Part shown: piece by piece, positions 25,343 through 34,556 of the stretch
How positions within the stretch are numbered: the stretch's first letter is position 1
Layout of the letters: each line of letters begins with the position of its first letter
Source: Halobacillus litoralis
GTDB taxonomy: Bacteria; Bacillota; Bacilli; Bacillales; Halobacillaceae
DNA length: 64,000 nucleotides
NCBI RefSeq assembly: GCF_009856415.1
Contig: NZ_WMEZ01000002.1
Span: 620,001-684,000 of the forward strand
Direction of reading: 5' to 3'
Translations under genes and position numbers: made by a program
The notes under the pieces: model-generated
The model's database searches: none
Told to the model about the DNA's origin: nothing
Seen by the model: the letters and a program-made list of their open reading frames with translations, nothing else

Positions 25343-25594
25343 TCACTCTTACCTCCCCGCTCAGTTGAATATCCAGAGTTATAGAACTGCCTAGTTATGC
25401 TCTATTACCTAATCCTTACAGAACAAAACGCCTTCTTTTTTCCCACAAATGCTTCATAGTTTTAAGACTTCGTTTAGTTATTTATGTAAGGAATTGCGGG
25501 TGAAGTGGGCACTCCCCCGACACACCACCTTCTACAAAAAAGGATGGAAACTCAAGTATTCTGCGTATCCGTAAGTGTTGTTCAACACTATAGG
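25343..25594. other. Gene-free interval upstream of ctaC
   Basis: About 250 bases between the ctaC start and the phasin terminator, presumably holding the ctaC promoter. The only structure I see is an 8-bp palindromic stem AGTGTTGTT/CAACACT near 25573-25589. No convincing ORF and no repeat family member. Confidence 0.5.
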
Positions 25595-25637
25595 AAAGAA
25601 AAGCCCCCATTTCTGAGTGGGTCAGAAATGGGGGCTT
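25595..25637 (-). terminator. Intrinsic terminator of the ubiB-phasin operon
   Basis: A perfect 16-bp stem (25601-25616 with 25622-25637) with a 5-base loop is followed on the minus strand by TTTTCTTTCC, 5 bases past the stop. Confidence 0.93.
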
Positions 25638-25642
25638 CGTTG

Positions 25643-25951
25643 TTATCTTCCATGAAGATTTTCAAGCCTTTCAATGCGGGCTTCCAGTTTTTCATACTCT
25701 TCTTTTGAAACAAAGCCCAGTTCCTTCATTTGATCCTGGAACCTGGCTTTCGCTTGTTCATTCCATTCTTTATCTTTGTTTTGTCCTTTGGAAATCCATT
25801 GATTCATCCAATTGTTGACCATTGTCTTTGCTTGTGAGGGGCTGATTTCTCCGCGCTTCACCATTTCGTTGACCATTTTTTCAAAACGTTCCTTGCCACT
25901 GATGGCAGCGCCTAAACCCAGGTGGAATCCTTTCTTTAATAAATCACTCAT
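25643..25951 (-). CDS. Phasin-like / PHA synthesis regulator-like protein
   Basis: A 102-residue helical protein resembling the PhaF/PhaI-type phasin family: a hydrophobic N-terminal stretch (LLKKGFHLGLGAAISGKERF), a helix with KMVNEMVKRGEISPSQAK, and a C-terminal coiled coil (FVSKEEYEKLEARIERLEN). Family members coat polyhydroxyalkanoate granules or act as helical adaptors; no PHA synthase is in the window. The ATG overlaps the ubiB stop as ATGA, so the two proteins are coupled in translation. Confidence 0.75.
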   Translation of the reverse strand: MSDLLKKGFHLGLGAAISGKERFEKMVNEMVKRGEISPSQAKTMVNNWMNQWISKGQNKDKEWNEQAKARFQDQMKELGFVSKEEYEKLEARIERLENLHGR

Positions 25952-27612
25952 CCTTCATTCCTCCTATTGTGATGGATGCGTTTCAACATCCTCAAGTGAT
26001 TGAACGAACTAACGAAAAAGCCAAGCACACCTATTCCTGAAAGGATACTCCCGATCCACACAGTCGGGAGGACAGGAACGATGAATGTGTAATATAAAGC
26101 GGCTGCACCGATCCCTGCAATGACGAGCGAAAAGAACGTATAAAATAAATAATATTGATGAAACAGATGGTTTTTCTGATGATAACTCTTCCATTCCCTC
26201 TCTTTATCTCCATCCTCGAGATACTCGACCAACGCTCTCGGCAAAGAAAGGAGCGGGCGAGCTGTCTCTTTTGCGATTTCTTTATAAAGAGAGAAACTGG
26301 ACGCTTCTCCTGACATCCATTTCTTAATGACGGGTCTGCCCCACTGAATCAAATCGATCTGAGGGTAAACACTCGTGAGCACCCCTACAATGATCGAAGT
26401 CGCACGTCCTAAAAATGCATAATCGGCTGGGAGTTGAATCGGCTGCTCTTTCACAAACTCTTGCAAATCGCCCAGCATATCATTCATCATATGCGCATCC
26501 AACTTGTCAAAGTTCCCATCCAAGTACATGTCTGTCGTCTGCTTCAGCAGTTTCTTCACTTTTTCTGTATCCGCATCAGGAAGTAGGAAATCCATTTCCT
26601 GCAGCGATTCAATCACTCTGTCGTAATCATCTAGTATGAAACCTTGAATCATTTTCCGGATTGAATTGGCATCTTCATTTTTGATTTCCCCGACCATTCC
26701 GAAGTCGATGACGACGACCGTACCATCTTCTTTTAACATCAGATTTCCGGGGTGCGGATCAGAGTGGAACATTCCTGCATAGAGAAACTGTTCGACACAC
26801 AAATCAAACAACGTACGAGCGATTCCTTCACGGTCAATGCCATGCTTTTTAATAAAAGATAAGTCCGTGATTTTTGTTCCTTCGATCCATTCCATGACAA
26901 GGACACGTTTCGTCGATAGATCGGAATAATAATCAGGAATGTAGACATCATCAAAATCTGCAAACCTCTTTTTGAAATGGTTGCCGTTTTCAAGCTCCAT
27001 CGTAAAATCCAGTTCGTTGCTGATCACCCGGACGACTTCACGATACAAAGCGGGCAAATCTGCTTTTTTCCCGTAAACAGTAAGCTTATCCAGCATCCAA
27101 AATACAATTTTCAATGCTTTAAAATCCATTCGAAACGTATCGCGAACCCGGTATCGTTGGACTTTGACAGCTACAGGCGTACCGTCTTTCAAATGCGCTT
27201 TATAGACTTCCCCAATGGAAGCTGATGCAACTGAATCTTCATTGATATCTGATAGGTATGCATCAAGGGATGCATTCCAATCTTCCTCTATAGTCTTTTT
27301 AGAATACTGGAAGGGGATTGGCTCAACTCTGTCGACGAGCCCCTCTAATTCTTTAATAAATGACTGGGGTAATAGATCTCCTCTTGAGCTTAAAAATTGC
27401 CCGAATTTGATCAAGAGACCACCTAATAAAACAGCCTTTTTACGATATTCTTCTGCTTGCTTTGCCAGCATTTCCTCCCATTTCCGCTTCGTATCCTGAT
27501 CCCAAATCCGATGCCTTTTTTCAAACCAGAAAATTTGTATGAGAAACTTCAACGCCATCCAGACGATGATGGAAATCCTATATATGGATATGTATTTCAA
27601 CCGTTGTCCCAT
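25948..27612 (-). CDS. UbiB/AarF (ABC1) family protein kinase-like protein
   Basis: An atypical kinase/ATPase of the UbiB/ADCK family, 554 residues with two C-terminal membrane segments. The family marks are visible: LLIKFGQFLSSRGDLLP (KxGQ motif, K69-Q72), the Ala-rich loop ASIGEVYKAHL, the VKVQR Lys motif, and HSDPHPGNLML followed by VVIDFGMVGEI for metal and ATP binding. UbiB homologues support isoprenoid quinone synthesis or distribution; Bacilli use menaquinone, so a lipid-related role is likely but unproven. GGGGGAGG precedes the ATG closely. Confidence 0.92.
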   Translation of the reverse strand: MGQRLKYISIYRISIIVWMALKFLIQIFWFEKRHRIWDQDTKRKWEEMLAKQAEEYRKKAVLLGGLLIKFGQFLSSRGDLLPQSFIKELEGLVDRVEPIPFQYSKKTIEEDWNASLDAYLSDINEDSVASASIGEVYKAHLKDGTPVAVKVQRYRVRDTFRMDFKALKIVFWMLDKLTVYGKKADLPALYREVVRVISNELDFTMELENGNHFKKRFADFDDVYIPDYYSDLSTKRVLVMEWIEGTKITDLSFIKKHGIDREGIARTLFDLCVEQFLYAGMFHSDPHPGNLMLKEDGTVVVIDFGMVGEIKNEDANSIRKMIQGFILDDYDRVIESLQEMDFLLPDADTEKVKKLLKQTTDMYLDGNFDKLDAHMMNDMLGDLQEFVKEQPIQLPADYAFLGRATSIIVGVLTSVYPQIDLIQWGRPVIKKWMSGEASSFSLYKEIAKETARPLLSLPRALVEYLEDGDKEREWKSYHQKNHLFHQYYLFYTFFSLVIAGIGAAALYYTFIVPVLPTVWIGSILSGIGVLGFFVSSFNHLRMLKRIHHNRRNEG

Positions 27613-27774
27613 TTTCCTCCCCCTTCATACTTCTGTACTTCATTCTTCCCTTCTCTTATTATCATCAATCATGAAAATTTTTCAGCTTAAGGGGTTAATT
27701 TTACCTATAACTTTATTCCCAATAAATTTATTTCGGGTTCCGAAAATCAATCCAAAATGACTATTCTAATTTTT

Positions 27775-27786
27775 TAGAATATTCTA
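27775..27786. promoter_or_regulatory. Perfect 12-bp palindrome upstream of the metalloprotease
   Basis: TAGAATATTCTA lies 50 bases before the protease start, with another ATTCTA at 27763. This could be a regulator-binding site. A related palindrome occurs at 48834-48846. Confidence 0.35.
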
Positions 27787-27836
27787 CATAATAAAACTTA
27801 GATGTTTTTACAATTTTTTCATAGGGGGATCATATT

Positions 27837-29954
27837 TTGAAGAATAAGAAACTAACAGCTTTACTGTCAGCCGGTGCTTTGACCTTGTCTTTGCTCTCTC
27901 CAGCTGCTGTAACAGAAGTAAGCGCAAGCAAAGTCCAGGAAAATTGGAATGTCGAACGGTACAGTGAAAAGATAGATATTGATGGTCAATTGCAGCGCTT
28001 GGACGATAGCGAAAGCTTCCAGAGACAAGCAAAGCAAACGATTAAGGATAATGCATCCAAAGTAAACTTTAATGGGGAAGAAGGAAGCGAATCTGAATCA
28101 AACGAGGAAGCTACAAGTACTTCTGCCGCAGGTGAAACGAAACAATTCCTCACTAGGGATTTAGCTTTTAAAGAGTTTACTCTTCAAAGCGTAGGAGAAC
28201 ATGCAGAAGTATGGGTAGCGAATGACCTTTCCTTCCCTGAAGGAGACGAGCGTCCGGCTCATGTAGTCACACAAGAACAAGCGGACAAAATGGCAAAAGA
28301 ATTCGATGAAAACATGTATCCTGTAGCCACTGATTTCTTTGGCTCTCCAGATACATTGGACGGAACGAATGCTCAACTTGAAGATTTAGGTATTGTTCCT
28401 GAAGGCTATTATCAAGGCGACGGTGACAAAGTCATCATCCTTGTCGATAACGTTACAGATGATAATTATAACGACCCCACGTACCCATTCTTCGTGGCCG
28501 GGTTCTTCTGGCAGACACTAGAGAATTACATGGATCGTAACATCATCACGATCGATTCAAGAGACTGGGATACACGCCTGGAAAGCACATTCTTCGGAAC
28601 GACGATCCATGAACTCCAGCACTTGATCCATGCAGACAACGACGGTGACGAAACTTCCTGGTTAAATGAAGGAATGTCGACTTTCTCTGAATACTTAGGT
28701 GGCTATGGCCTGGATTCAGGATCTATCAACTTCCTGCTTGACCACCCGGAAAACTCGTTAACAAACTGGGATGACCATCGTATGGCTGAAACAGGTCCTG
28801 AAACCATTGCTGATTATGGCCTGGTTCAACTATTCACCCTTTACAACTACGAAAGATTTGGACAAGAGTTCATCCGCCACATTGCAAAAGATGAGCTGAA
28901 CAGTATTGAAAGTTTTGAAACCGCCTATAAAGACTTTGGTTTGAACGTAACATTCAATGAAGTTTACCAAGACTTCTCTACAGCCTTAGTTGTTGATGAT
29001 CCGAAATTCAAAGGCGGAAAATATGGTTTTGAAAACATCGATCTGCGCAACCTTCCTGTTGGGGACGGGGAAACACGCGGCAAAACCGTCAACTTCGAAA
29101 AAGCGAAAGACTATGAAAAAGAGGGTGTGCCTGCCTGGGGTACAGACTTTAAAGAGTTCAACTTTGAACCAGGTGAGAAAGTAGAGTCCTTCAAGTTTAA
29201 TGGCGTAGATTTTGAAGATAACACGTGGGAATCCGTTACCGATCCTTTAGGAAGCGATAACGAAGTGCTTTCTGCCGGAACAGGAGACGAATTGGACAAC
29301 AATTTGATTTTTAAAGCAGACTTAACAGATGTTGAAGATGCGACACTGAACTTCGACCACTTTGTGGACATTGAAGAGAGCTGGGATTATGGTGTCGTTC
29401 AAGTCTCCACAGACAACGGACAAACATGGACGTCCCTTGAAAACGAAAACACGCGATCCGATGTCGTCGAAGAAGGTTATCCGAAAATCAAAGAAAATGT
29501 TCCTGGTTTCACCGGACACTTTGAAGATTACCAGTCTGAGAGCTTCGACCTTTCTGAGTATGCTGGACAAGAGGTCCACATCTCTTTCCGTTACTTGACA
29601 GACTGGGGTTACAATGACACAGGCTGGTTCATTGATAACATCGAAGTGCCTGAAATCGGATTGAGTTATGATGGAAGTACAAAAGAACCGTTCATGTCTA
29701 AAGCGGAACTTCTCGGAAATTATGTAGACTATGGCGTTACGTTCATTAAAGAGAAAAACAACGGGAAGTATCAAGTGGTTGAAGTCGATCCATTCAATGT
29801 TACAGAAGAGGATGCATTGGAGCTTCAACAAGTGTTCCGACCTGGTAAGACGTACATGACGACGTACTATGCGGCTCCACAGGACAGCTTGAACCCTGTT
29901 GAATTCGAATATCAAGTAGAGTACAAAGAAAAAGGCCCAAAAAAGAATAAGTAA
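27837..29954 (+). CDS. Secreted zinc metalloprotease, immune inhibitor A-like
   Basis: A 705-residue exported protein. Residues 1-30 form a Sec signal peptide (KNKK, hydrophobic core, cleavage near VSA-SK). After an acidic propeptide-like region, a zinc site HELQH (258-262) is followed by WLNEGMSTFSEY with a conserved Glu at 278, which looks more like a gluzincin HExxH+E site than the HExxHxxGxxH of metzincins. The C-terminal half has an MAM/jelly-roll-like stretch (WDYGVVQVSTDNGQTW to GWFIDNIEV) as in InhA-type proteases. The start is TTG, with AGGGGG 8 bases upstream. The protein is very acidic, as expected of a halophile exoenzyme. Confidence 0.85.
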   Translation: MKNKKLTALLSAGALTLSLLSPAAVTEVSASKVQENWNVERYSEKIDIDGQLQRLDDSESFQRQAKQTIKDNASKVNFNGEEGSESESNEEATSTSAAGETKQFLTRDLAFKEFTLQSVGEHAEVWVANDLSFPEGDERPAHVVTQEQADKMAKEFDENMYPVATDFFGSPDTLDGTNAQLEDLGIVPEGYYQGDGDKVIILVDNVTDDNYNDPTYPFFVAGFFWQTLENYMDRNIITIDSRDWDTRLESTFFGTTIHELQHLIHADNDGDETSWLNEGMSTFSEYLGGYGLDSGSINFLLDHPENSLTNWDDHRMAETGPETIADYGLVQLFTLYNYERFGQEFIRHIAKDELNSIESFETAYKDFGLNVTFNEVYQDFSTALVVDDPKFKGGKYGFENIDLRNLPVGDGETRGKTVNFEKAKDYEKEGVPAWGTDFKEFNFEPGEKVESFKFNGVDFEDNTWESVTDPLGSDNEVLSAGTGDELDNNLIFKADLTDVEDATLNFDHFVDIEESWDYGVVQVSTDNGQTWTSLENENTRSDVVEEGYPKIKENVPGFTGHFEDYQSESFDLSEYAGQEVHISFRYLTDWGYNDTGWFIDNIEVPEIGLSYDGSTKEPFMSKAELLGNYVDYGVTFIKEKNNGKYQVVEVDPFNVTEEDALELQQVFRPGKTYMTTYYAAPQDSLNPVEFEYQVEYKEKGPKKNK

Positions 29955-29961
29955 ATTCCTT

Positions 29962-29990
29962 CCCCCAGTCGTATGACTGGGGGTATTTTA
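29962..29990 (+). terminator. Intrinsic terminator of the metalloprotease gene
   Basis: CCCCCAGTC/GACTGGGGG with a GTAT loop and a TATTTTAA tail. Confidence 0.88.
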
Positions 29991-30178
29991 ATGGTTGGAA
30001 TTAAGGTTCGAATGATCTTCTTCTCTCTTGCGTGATTTCCACCTGGGTTGGATGGAATAACTCAAGCTCTATGAGAGATTCTCTATTCCATATCAACGAT
30101 TCCCCTCACACGTTTTCCTAACAGTTGCGCCTTCTATACCAACTGTGTGAAAATTTATTATATAAAGGAGTGTTGCGG

Positions 30179-31078
30179 ATGCATATACGTGAATTGGAAG
30201 TCAAAGAGTTACATACCGTTGCCGAATGGCTGTTTAAAGTGAACGAACAAGATCACCATTACGTGGCCTGGATGGCTTCTGAACAAAATGAGATCTTTGA
30301 ACAGATATGGACGTTGACGCAGTTCAAAGAACCTCTTGCCTATGTAGCCCGGGAAGGAGAAGAAATCATCGGTTTCCTTGGCATCCTGCCTTTTTTCGAA
30401 CAAAAACTATGCCGCCTGCTCGGGCCTTTCGCTATCAAGGATCAGGAGGAAGTCATCGAACGTTTATGGGACAAAGCATCTTTAACGGCGCAGCTACACT
30501 TTGATGTCGTGAAGGTGGCCTGTTTTGCTGCCAATGAAGCACTCGTTTCCTTTACAGAGAGACATCAGTTTCAGATGTACAATGTGGAACGGACGTTAGC
30601 TGTCCATAAATCTTCCTACGAAGCCAATGAAACTAAAAACACGTCGATTGTCGGGCTTAGTCAGGAAGACTATGAAGCTTTGGATGACATCCACCCATCA
30701 GCCGCTTACTATACGACAAAAGAAATGTTGCATCTATCTCTGGATGAGGGCAATTATCTGTGGGGCTACCAGCAGAACGGAGAGTTAATTGGATACATTT
30801 ACTTCGAAACCATCATCTCCGGACATGAGGGAGAAATTTGCTTTGTGAATGTAGACGCTGATCACCGGAGCAGTGGTGTCGGTTCAGAGCTCATCCATCA
30901 TGCGTTGCAGTATGCGTTCTATGCCCTTGAACTGGATGTTGTCACCCTTTCAGTCAGAACAGAGAACCAACAGGCAGAAGCCTTATATAAACAATTCGGA
31001 TTTAAAGAAATTCACACCATTTATGCCTATCAAAAAGAAATGAAACCAGAACCGCCGCTTTCCACAACCATCCATTAA
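30179..31078 (+). CDS. Two-domain GNAT family N-acetyltransferase
   Basis: A 299-residue protein with two GNAT-like halves. The C-terminal half is the better preserved: EGEICFVNVDADHRSSGVG is the acetyl-CoA loop and AEALYKQFGFKEIH the terminal motif. The N-terminal half lacks a clear acetyl-CoA loop and may serve in substrate binding. The ATG at 30179 has AAAGGAG 8 bases upstream. The substrate is unknown. It is followed after 17 bases by the fructosamine-kinase-like gene, so the two are probably cotranscribed. Confidence 0.87.
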   Translation: MHIRELEVKELHTVAEWLFKVNEQDHHYVAWMASEQNEIFEQIWTLTQFKEPLAYVAREGEEIIGFLGILPFFEQKLCRLLGPFAIKDQEEVIERLWDKASLTAQLHFDVVKVACFAANEALVSFTERHQFQMYNVERTLAVHKSSYEANETKNTSIVGLSQEDYEALDDIHPSAAYYTTKEMLHLSLDEGNYLWGYQQNGELIGYIYFETIISGHEGEICFVNVDADHRSSGVGSELIHHALQYAFYALELDVVTLSVRTENQQAEALYKQFGFKEIHTIYAYQKEMKPEPPLSTTIH

Positions 31079-31095
31079 AAAAAAGGAGGGATCCC

Positions 31096-31962
31096 ATGGA
31101 GCTTTTCATTCGTGAGACATTAGAAAAAGTCAACGACACCTCAACCGTACGCTCCATCAAATCTGTGAGCGGAGGAGATATCAATCAGTCGTTTTATGTA
31201 GAAACAAATCTTCGTCCTTATTTTATTAAAGTTAATGAAAAAGTCGCGAGCCATTTTTTCCAGGTGGAAGCCGAGGGATTAGGGCTGATCAAGGAAACAG
31301 GAACGATCCGCGTACCTGAAGTTTTCCATTATGACTGCCCGGATGGTGATGAAAAAGCCGCTCTAGTTATGGAATGGATCGAAAAAGGTTCTTCAGATGC
31401 TTCCCATTCCCTCGGAAAGAGCTTGGCTCACATGCATCAGCATACCTCAGTCAAATACGGATACGGAAAACCGACGTTCGTCGGTGAATTGGATCAACCG
31501 AATGAGTGGTGTCCTTCTTGGACAGAGTATTACAGCCGCTACCGTTTAGGTGGACAGTTGAAAACAGGAGTAACCAAAGGTACGATTTCAGGTCTACGCG
31601 AAGAACGATTGAGAAAACTGATTGATGAAATCGAAGGATTCATTCCAGAAAAACCAAAAGCCTCTCTCCTGCACGGCGATTTATGGGGCGGGAATTGGAT
31701 GACCTCTCGTGAGGGCGATCCTGTTTTGATCGATCCGTCTACCCTCTACGGAGACCATGCGTTCGAACTTGCCTTCACCGAGCTGTTTGGAGGGTTCCCA
31801 TCAAACTTTTTAGATCAGTACAACGCGTATTTCGCGCTTCCCGATGATTATCAGGATACCAAACCCATCTACCAGCTTTTCTATTTGCTCGTCCACCTTA
31901 ATATCTTTGGCGAAATGTATGGATCACAAGTGGATCGGATTTTGAAAACCTATGTCGGTTGA
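31096..31962 (+). CDS. Fructosamine kinase family protein
   Basis: A 288-residue member of the fructosamine/ribulosamine kinase family, with an aminoglycoside-phosphotransferase-like fold. It phosphorylates ketoamine adducts so that sugars leave glycated amines. VSGGDINQSFYVET is the nucleotide loop, LLHGDLWGGNW the catalytic loop with Asp, and VLIDPSTLYGDHAFELA the metal-binding motif. AAGGAGGG precedes the ATG. It ends one base from the stop of the convergent DUF523 gene, without a visible terminator between them. Confidence 0.9.
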   Translation: MELFIRETLEKVNDTSTVRSIKSVSGGDINQSFYVETNLRPYFIKVNEKVASHFFQVEAEGLGLIKETGTIRVPEVFHYDCPDGDEKAALVMEWIEKGSSDASHSLGKSLAHMHQHTSVKYGYGKPTFVGELDQPNEWCPSWTEYYSRYRLGGQLKTGVTKGTISGLREERLRKLIDEIEGFIPEKPKASLLHGDLWGGNWMTSREGDPVLIDPSTLYGDHAFELAFTELFGGFPSNFLDQYNAYFALPDDYQDTKPIYQLFYLLVHLNIFGEMYGSQVDRILKTYVG

Positions 31963-31963
31963 T

Positions 31964-32932
31964 TCAGGAATAGGCCCTCCCCTTTCCTGAATCCGATATT
32001 TCCACTAGATCAAGCGGATAGGGTTCAAAATAGGTCTGCTGTTTAAGATACTCACTTTGAAAACGGGCGACCCAACAATTCAGCACACTCAATACAGCAC
32101 TTAAGGGAACTTTCTCTTCTTTATATTGTTCCAAGAGGCTGCGGAAGCTTTCTTTCTCCTCTTTAGACAGATCCTTTTTGAAGTAACCTGCGATATGCTG
32201 ACACACGTTTACATGGGCACTTGGTTTTGCAGGCTTGCTCATGAGCTCATGCAGCAACGGTTCATAGCTCTCAATGACCTGCTCAAAATCAAGGTGATCA
32301 TGATTCGCGACCGTTTGTCCCATTTTCTTGAGTGTACCAGGATGATAAGCCATAAATAGGTATTTGTTACGGGCATGAAATTGCTGCAACCCTTTCATTC
32401 CCTCTTCTTTCTTCGTCTCCCTGAAGTCAGCTAAAGTAAACAACTTCGTTAAAAAGTGGTGCCTCAATGTGAAGTTTTTCAGCCTTCCTTCTTCTTCAAT
32501 GGCAAGTCCTCCATGCCGATGAAGGATTTTTTTCGCGAAAAAACCTGACGTCTTCCCGACCACTTGAGAGTTCCCTTCACTGTGATAAACTTTCACGTCA
32601 TGCATGCCGCACGTCGGGGATCGGTTTTTCAATAAAAAACCATCCACGTCGGTCAAATGCTCAAGAAAACCTTCGGAGAACTCATTCATGGTATTCGTAA
32701 GATTTTCCCCTGTTTTCGGCTGGACAAGCTGTTCTTCTTCGCCAGCCACAATACGAATGACTTCACGTGGGACACCAAGCCCGATTTCAACTTCTGGACA
32801 AACGGGTATAAACTTTACATGGGACTGCATACGCTGAACGGCTTTATCTGGAATAACGGCTCCATTATAGCGGACCTCTGCAAATTCCAAACAACGGCTG
32901 ACAACGACTTTCGGTGTAGGGAAATGCCGCAT
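31964..32932 (-). CDS. DUF523-DUF1722 fusion protein (TudS-like plus YbgA-like)
   Basis: A 322-residue fusion. The N-terminal DUF523 domain (about residues 1-145) has three conserved Cys (C14 in VSRCLE, C45 in PVCPEVEIGLGVPR, C108 in RSPTCGM). In TudS-type thiouracil desulfurases these bind a [4Fe-4S] cluster. The C-terminal DUF1722 domain (about 185-300, with ARNKYLFMAYHPG) matches YbgA. In E. coli ybgA lies beside the photolyase gene phr; here a photolyase lies about 6 kb away. The biological substrate is not known. The ribosome-binding site is weak (AAGGA close to the ATG). Confidence 0.88.
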   Translation of the reverse strand: MRHFPTPKVVVSRCLEFAEVRYNGAVIPDKAVQRMQSHVKFIPVCPEVEIGLGVPREVIRIVAGEEEQLVQPKTGENLTNTMNEFSEGFLEHLTDVDGFLLKNRSPTCGMHDVKVYHSEGNSQVVGKTSGFFAKKILHRHGGLAIEEEGRLKNFTLRHHFLTKLFTLADFRETKKEEGMKGLQQFHARNKYLFMAYHPGTLKKMGQTVANHDHLDFEQVIESYEPLLHELMSKPAKPSAHVNVCQHIAGYFKKDLSKEEKESFRSLLEQYKEEKVPLSAVLSVLNCWVARFQSEYLKQQTYFEPYPLDLVEISDSGKGRAYS

Positions 32933-33128
32933 TTCCTTTTCCCCTTTCTGACAAATACAAGTACTAGCAAACGTTCCTCATTTTCTACTTCCATAAACAC
33001 AAACCGCCGATCATCTACAAATTTCCTATTGGTTTTTGACGGAAAACGTAATAGAATAAATAGTGTTGCATAATTATTCTCAAGTATTTATAAATAAAAA
33101 AATCAGACAACGTCAGGAGAGATTTTGG

Positions 33129-34481
33129 ATGAGAGCGAAAGACTTCAAAGCATCATCACACTTAAAGTTCATAATTCCATCCTTGATCGGAATATTCCTA
33201 TTCATGTTTCCGATCTTCGGGGATGACGGGGCCGTAACCATTCCAATCGCGATTCTAGCCGGTTGGGTGGAAACCTGGCTTGCCGACTATTTATCCTTGA
33301 TCATGACGATCATTATTACCATTACAGCTATTGGGACGGTTATCGCAAAGGCGGCTGGCAAAGAAGCTCTGAGTGGTTCACCATTTTTCCAGTCTCTATT
33401 TAATGTTCCACCAGTATGGATGGTTACTCGCCTATTAGGTATGATCTTCGCCATCATGGTTTACTTTCAAATCGGACCTGAAGCGATTATAAGTGCCAAC
33501 ACAGGTGGCTTACTTCTTGACTCCCTTCTACATGTTCTCTTTGCCGTTTTTCTATTTGCAGGATTGTTTTTACCACTGCTTTTGAACTACGGGCTGCTTG
33601 AACTGTTCGGAGTCATCTTAACAAAAATCATGCGTCCACTATTCCGATTGCCGGGACGTTCTTCCATCGATTCCTTAGCCTCCTGGTTAGGAGATGGAAC
33701 CATCGGTGTCCTTCTTACAAGTAAACAATATGAAGAGGGTTATTATACGAAGCGTGAAGCAGCTGTTATCGGGACAACCTTTTCCGTTGTATCCATTACC
33801 TTCAGCCTTGTAGTCATTCAAGAGGTGGGTCTTGGCGATATGTTCGGTCAGTTTTACTTAACTGTAGCAATCGCAGGCTTCATCGCTGCTTTGATCATGC
33901 CGAGAATCCCGCCTCTTTCTAGAAAAGCAGATACGTATGTAACGGAAGAACCAAGCGATCAAAAAGAAGAAGTGCCCGAACATCACAACTTGATCACTTA
34001 CGGCTATACTAAAGCCGTAGAACGAGGCAGCAAAGCGAGCGGAATCGGGAACTTCCTAAAACAGGGAACCCAGAATATCCTGGATATGTGGATGGGTGTA
34101 GCACCAATTGTTATGGCACTGGGTACCATCGCGCTCGTCATTGCCGAGTTCACTCCATTTTTCACATGGATCGGCATGCCTTTCATTCCACTTCTTGAGC
34201 TGATGCAGGTTCCTTATGCACAGGAAGCATCTGAAACAATCCTTGTTGGTTTCGCGGACATGTTCCTTCCTGCGATTATCGGATCCTCTATCGAAAGTGA
34301 AATGACCCGTTTCATCATTGCATCTTTATCTGTAACGCAGTTGATTTATATGTCTGAAGTTGGTGGTCTATTGCTTGGATCTAAAGTTCCAGTCAATATC
34401 AAAGACCTATTCATCATCTTCCTTCTAAGAACCATCATCACACTGCCAATTATCACTCTAATCGCGCATCTATTATTCTAA
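33129..34481 (+). CDS. YjiH family membrane transporter
   Basis: A 450-residue integral membrane protein of the YjiH family, with the nucleoside-recognition (Gate) domain found in several transporters. About ten membrane segments are visible, with a charged loop near residues 275-305. GDDGAVTIPIAILAGWVET near the N-terminus is characteristic. The ATG at 33129 has AGGAGA 8 bases upstream; 22 extra upstream codons are not supported. The substrate is unknown. Confidence 0.87.
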   Translation: MRAKDFKASSHLKFIIPSLIGIFLFMFPIFGDDGAVTIPIAILAGWVETWLADYLSLIMTIIITITAIGTVIAKAAGKEALSGSPFFQSLFNVPPVWMVTRLLGMIFAIMVYFQIGPEAIISANTGGLLLDSLLHVLFAVFLFAGLFLPLLLNYGLLELFGVILTKIMRPLFRLPGRSSIDSLASWLGDGTIGVLLTSKQYEEGYYTKREAAVIGTTFSVVSITFSLVVIQEVGLGDMFGQFYLTVAIAGFIAALIMPRIPPLSRKADTYVTEEPSDQKEEVPEHHNLITYGYTKAVERGSKASGIGNFLKQGTQNILDMWMGVAPIVMALGTIALVIAEFTPFFTWIGMPFIPLLELMQVPYAQEASETILVGFADMFLPAIIGSSIESEMTRFIIASLSVTQLIYMSEVGGLLLGSKVPVNIKDLFIIFLLRTIITLPIITLIAHLLF

Positions 34482-34484
34482 AGC

Positions 34485-34519
34485 AAAAGCACTTCCTCCA
34501 AACGAGGAAGTGCTTTTTT
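34485..34519 (+). terminator. Intrinsic terminator of the yjiH-like gene
   Basis: A 14-bp stem AAAAGCACTTCCTC/GAGGAAGTGCTTTT (34485-34498 with 34504-34517) with more T residues after it. Confidence 0.93.
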
Positions 34520-34556
34520 CATCCAATAAAATCCAGATTTCTTATGGAAGTAAATG

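Noticed and set aside
33036-33073. SigmaA promoter for the yjiH-like gene
   Set aside because: TTGACG is present at 33036 but no -10 box lies at an acceptable spacing.
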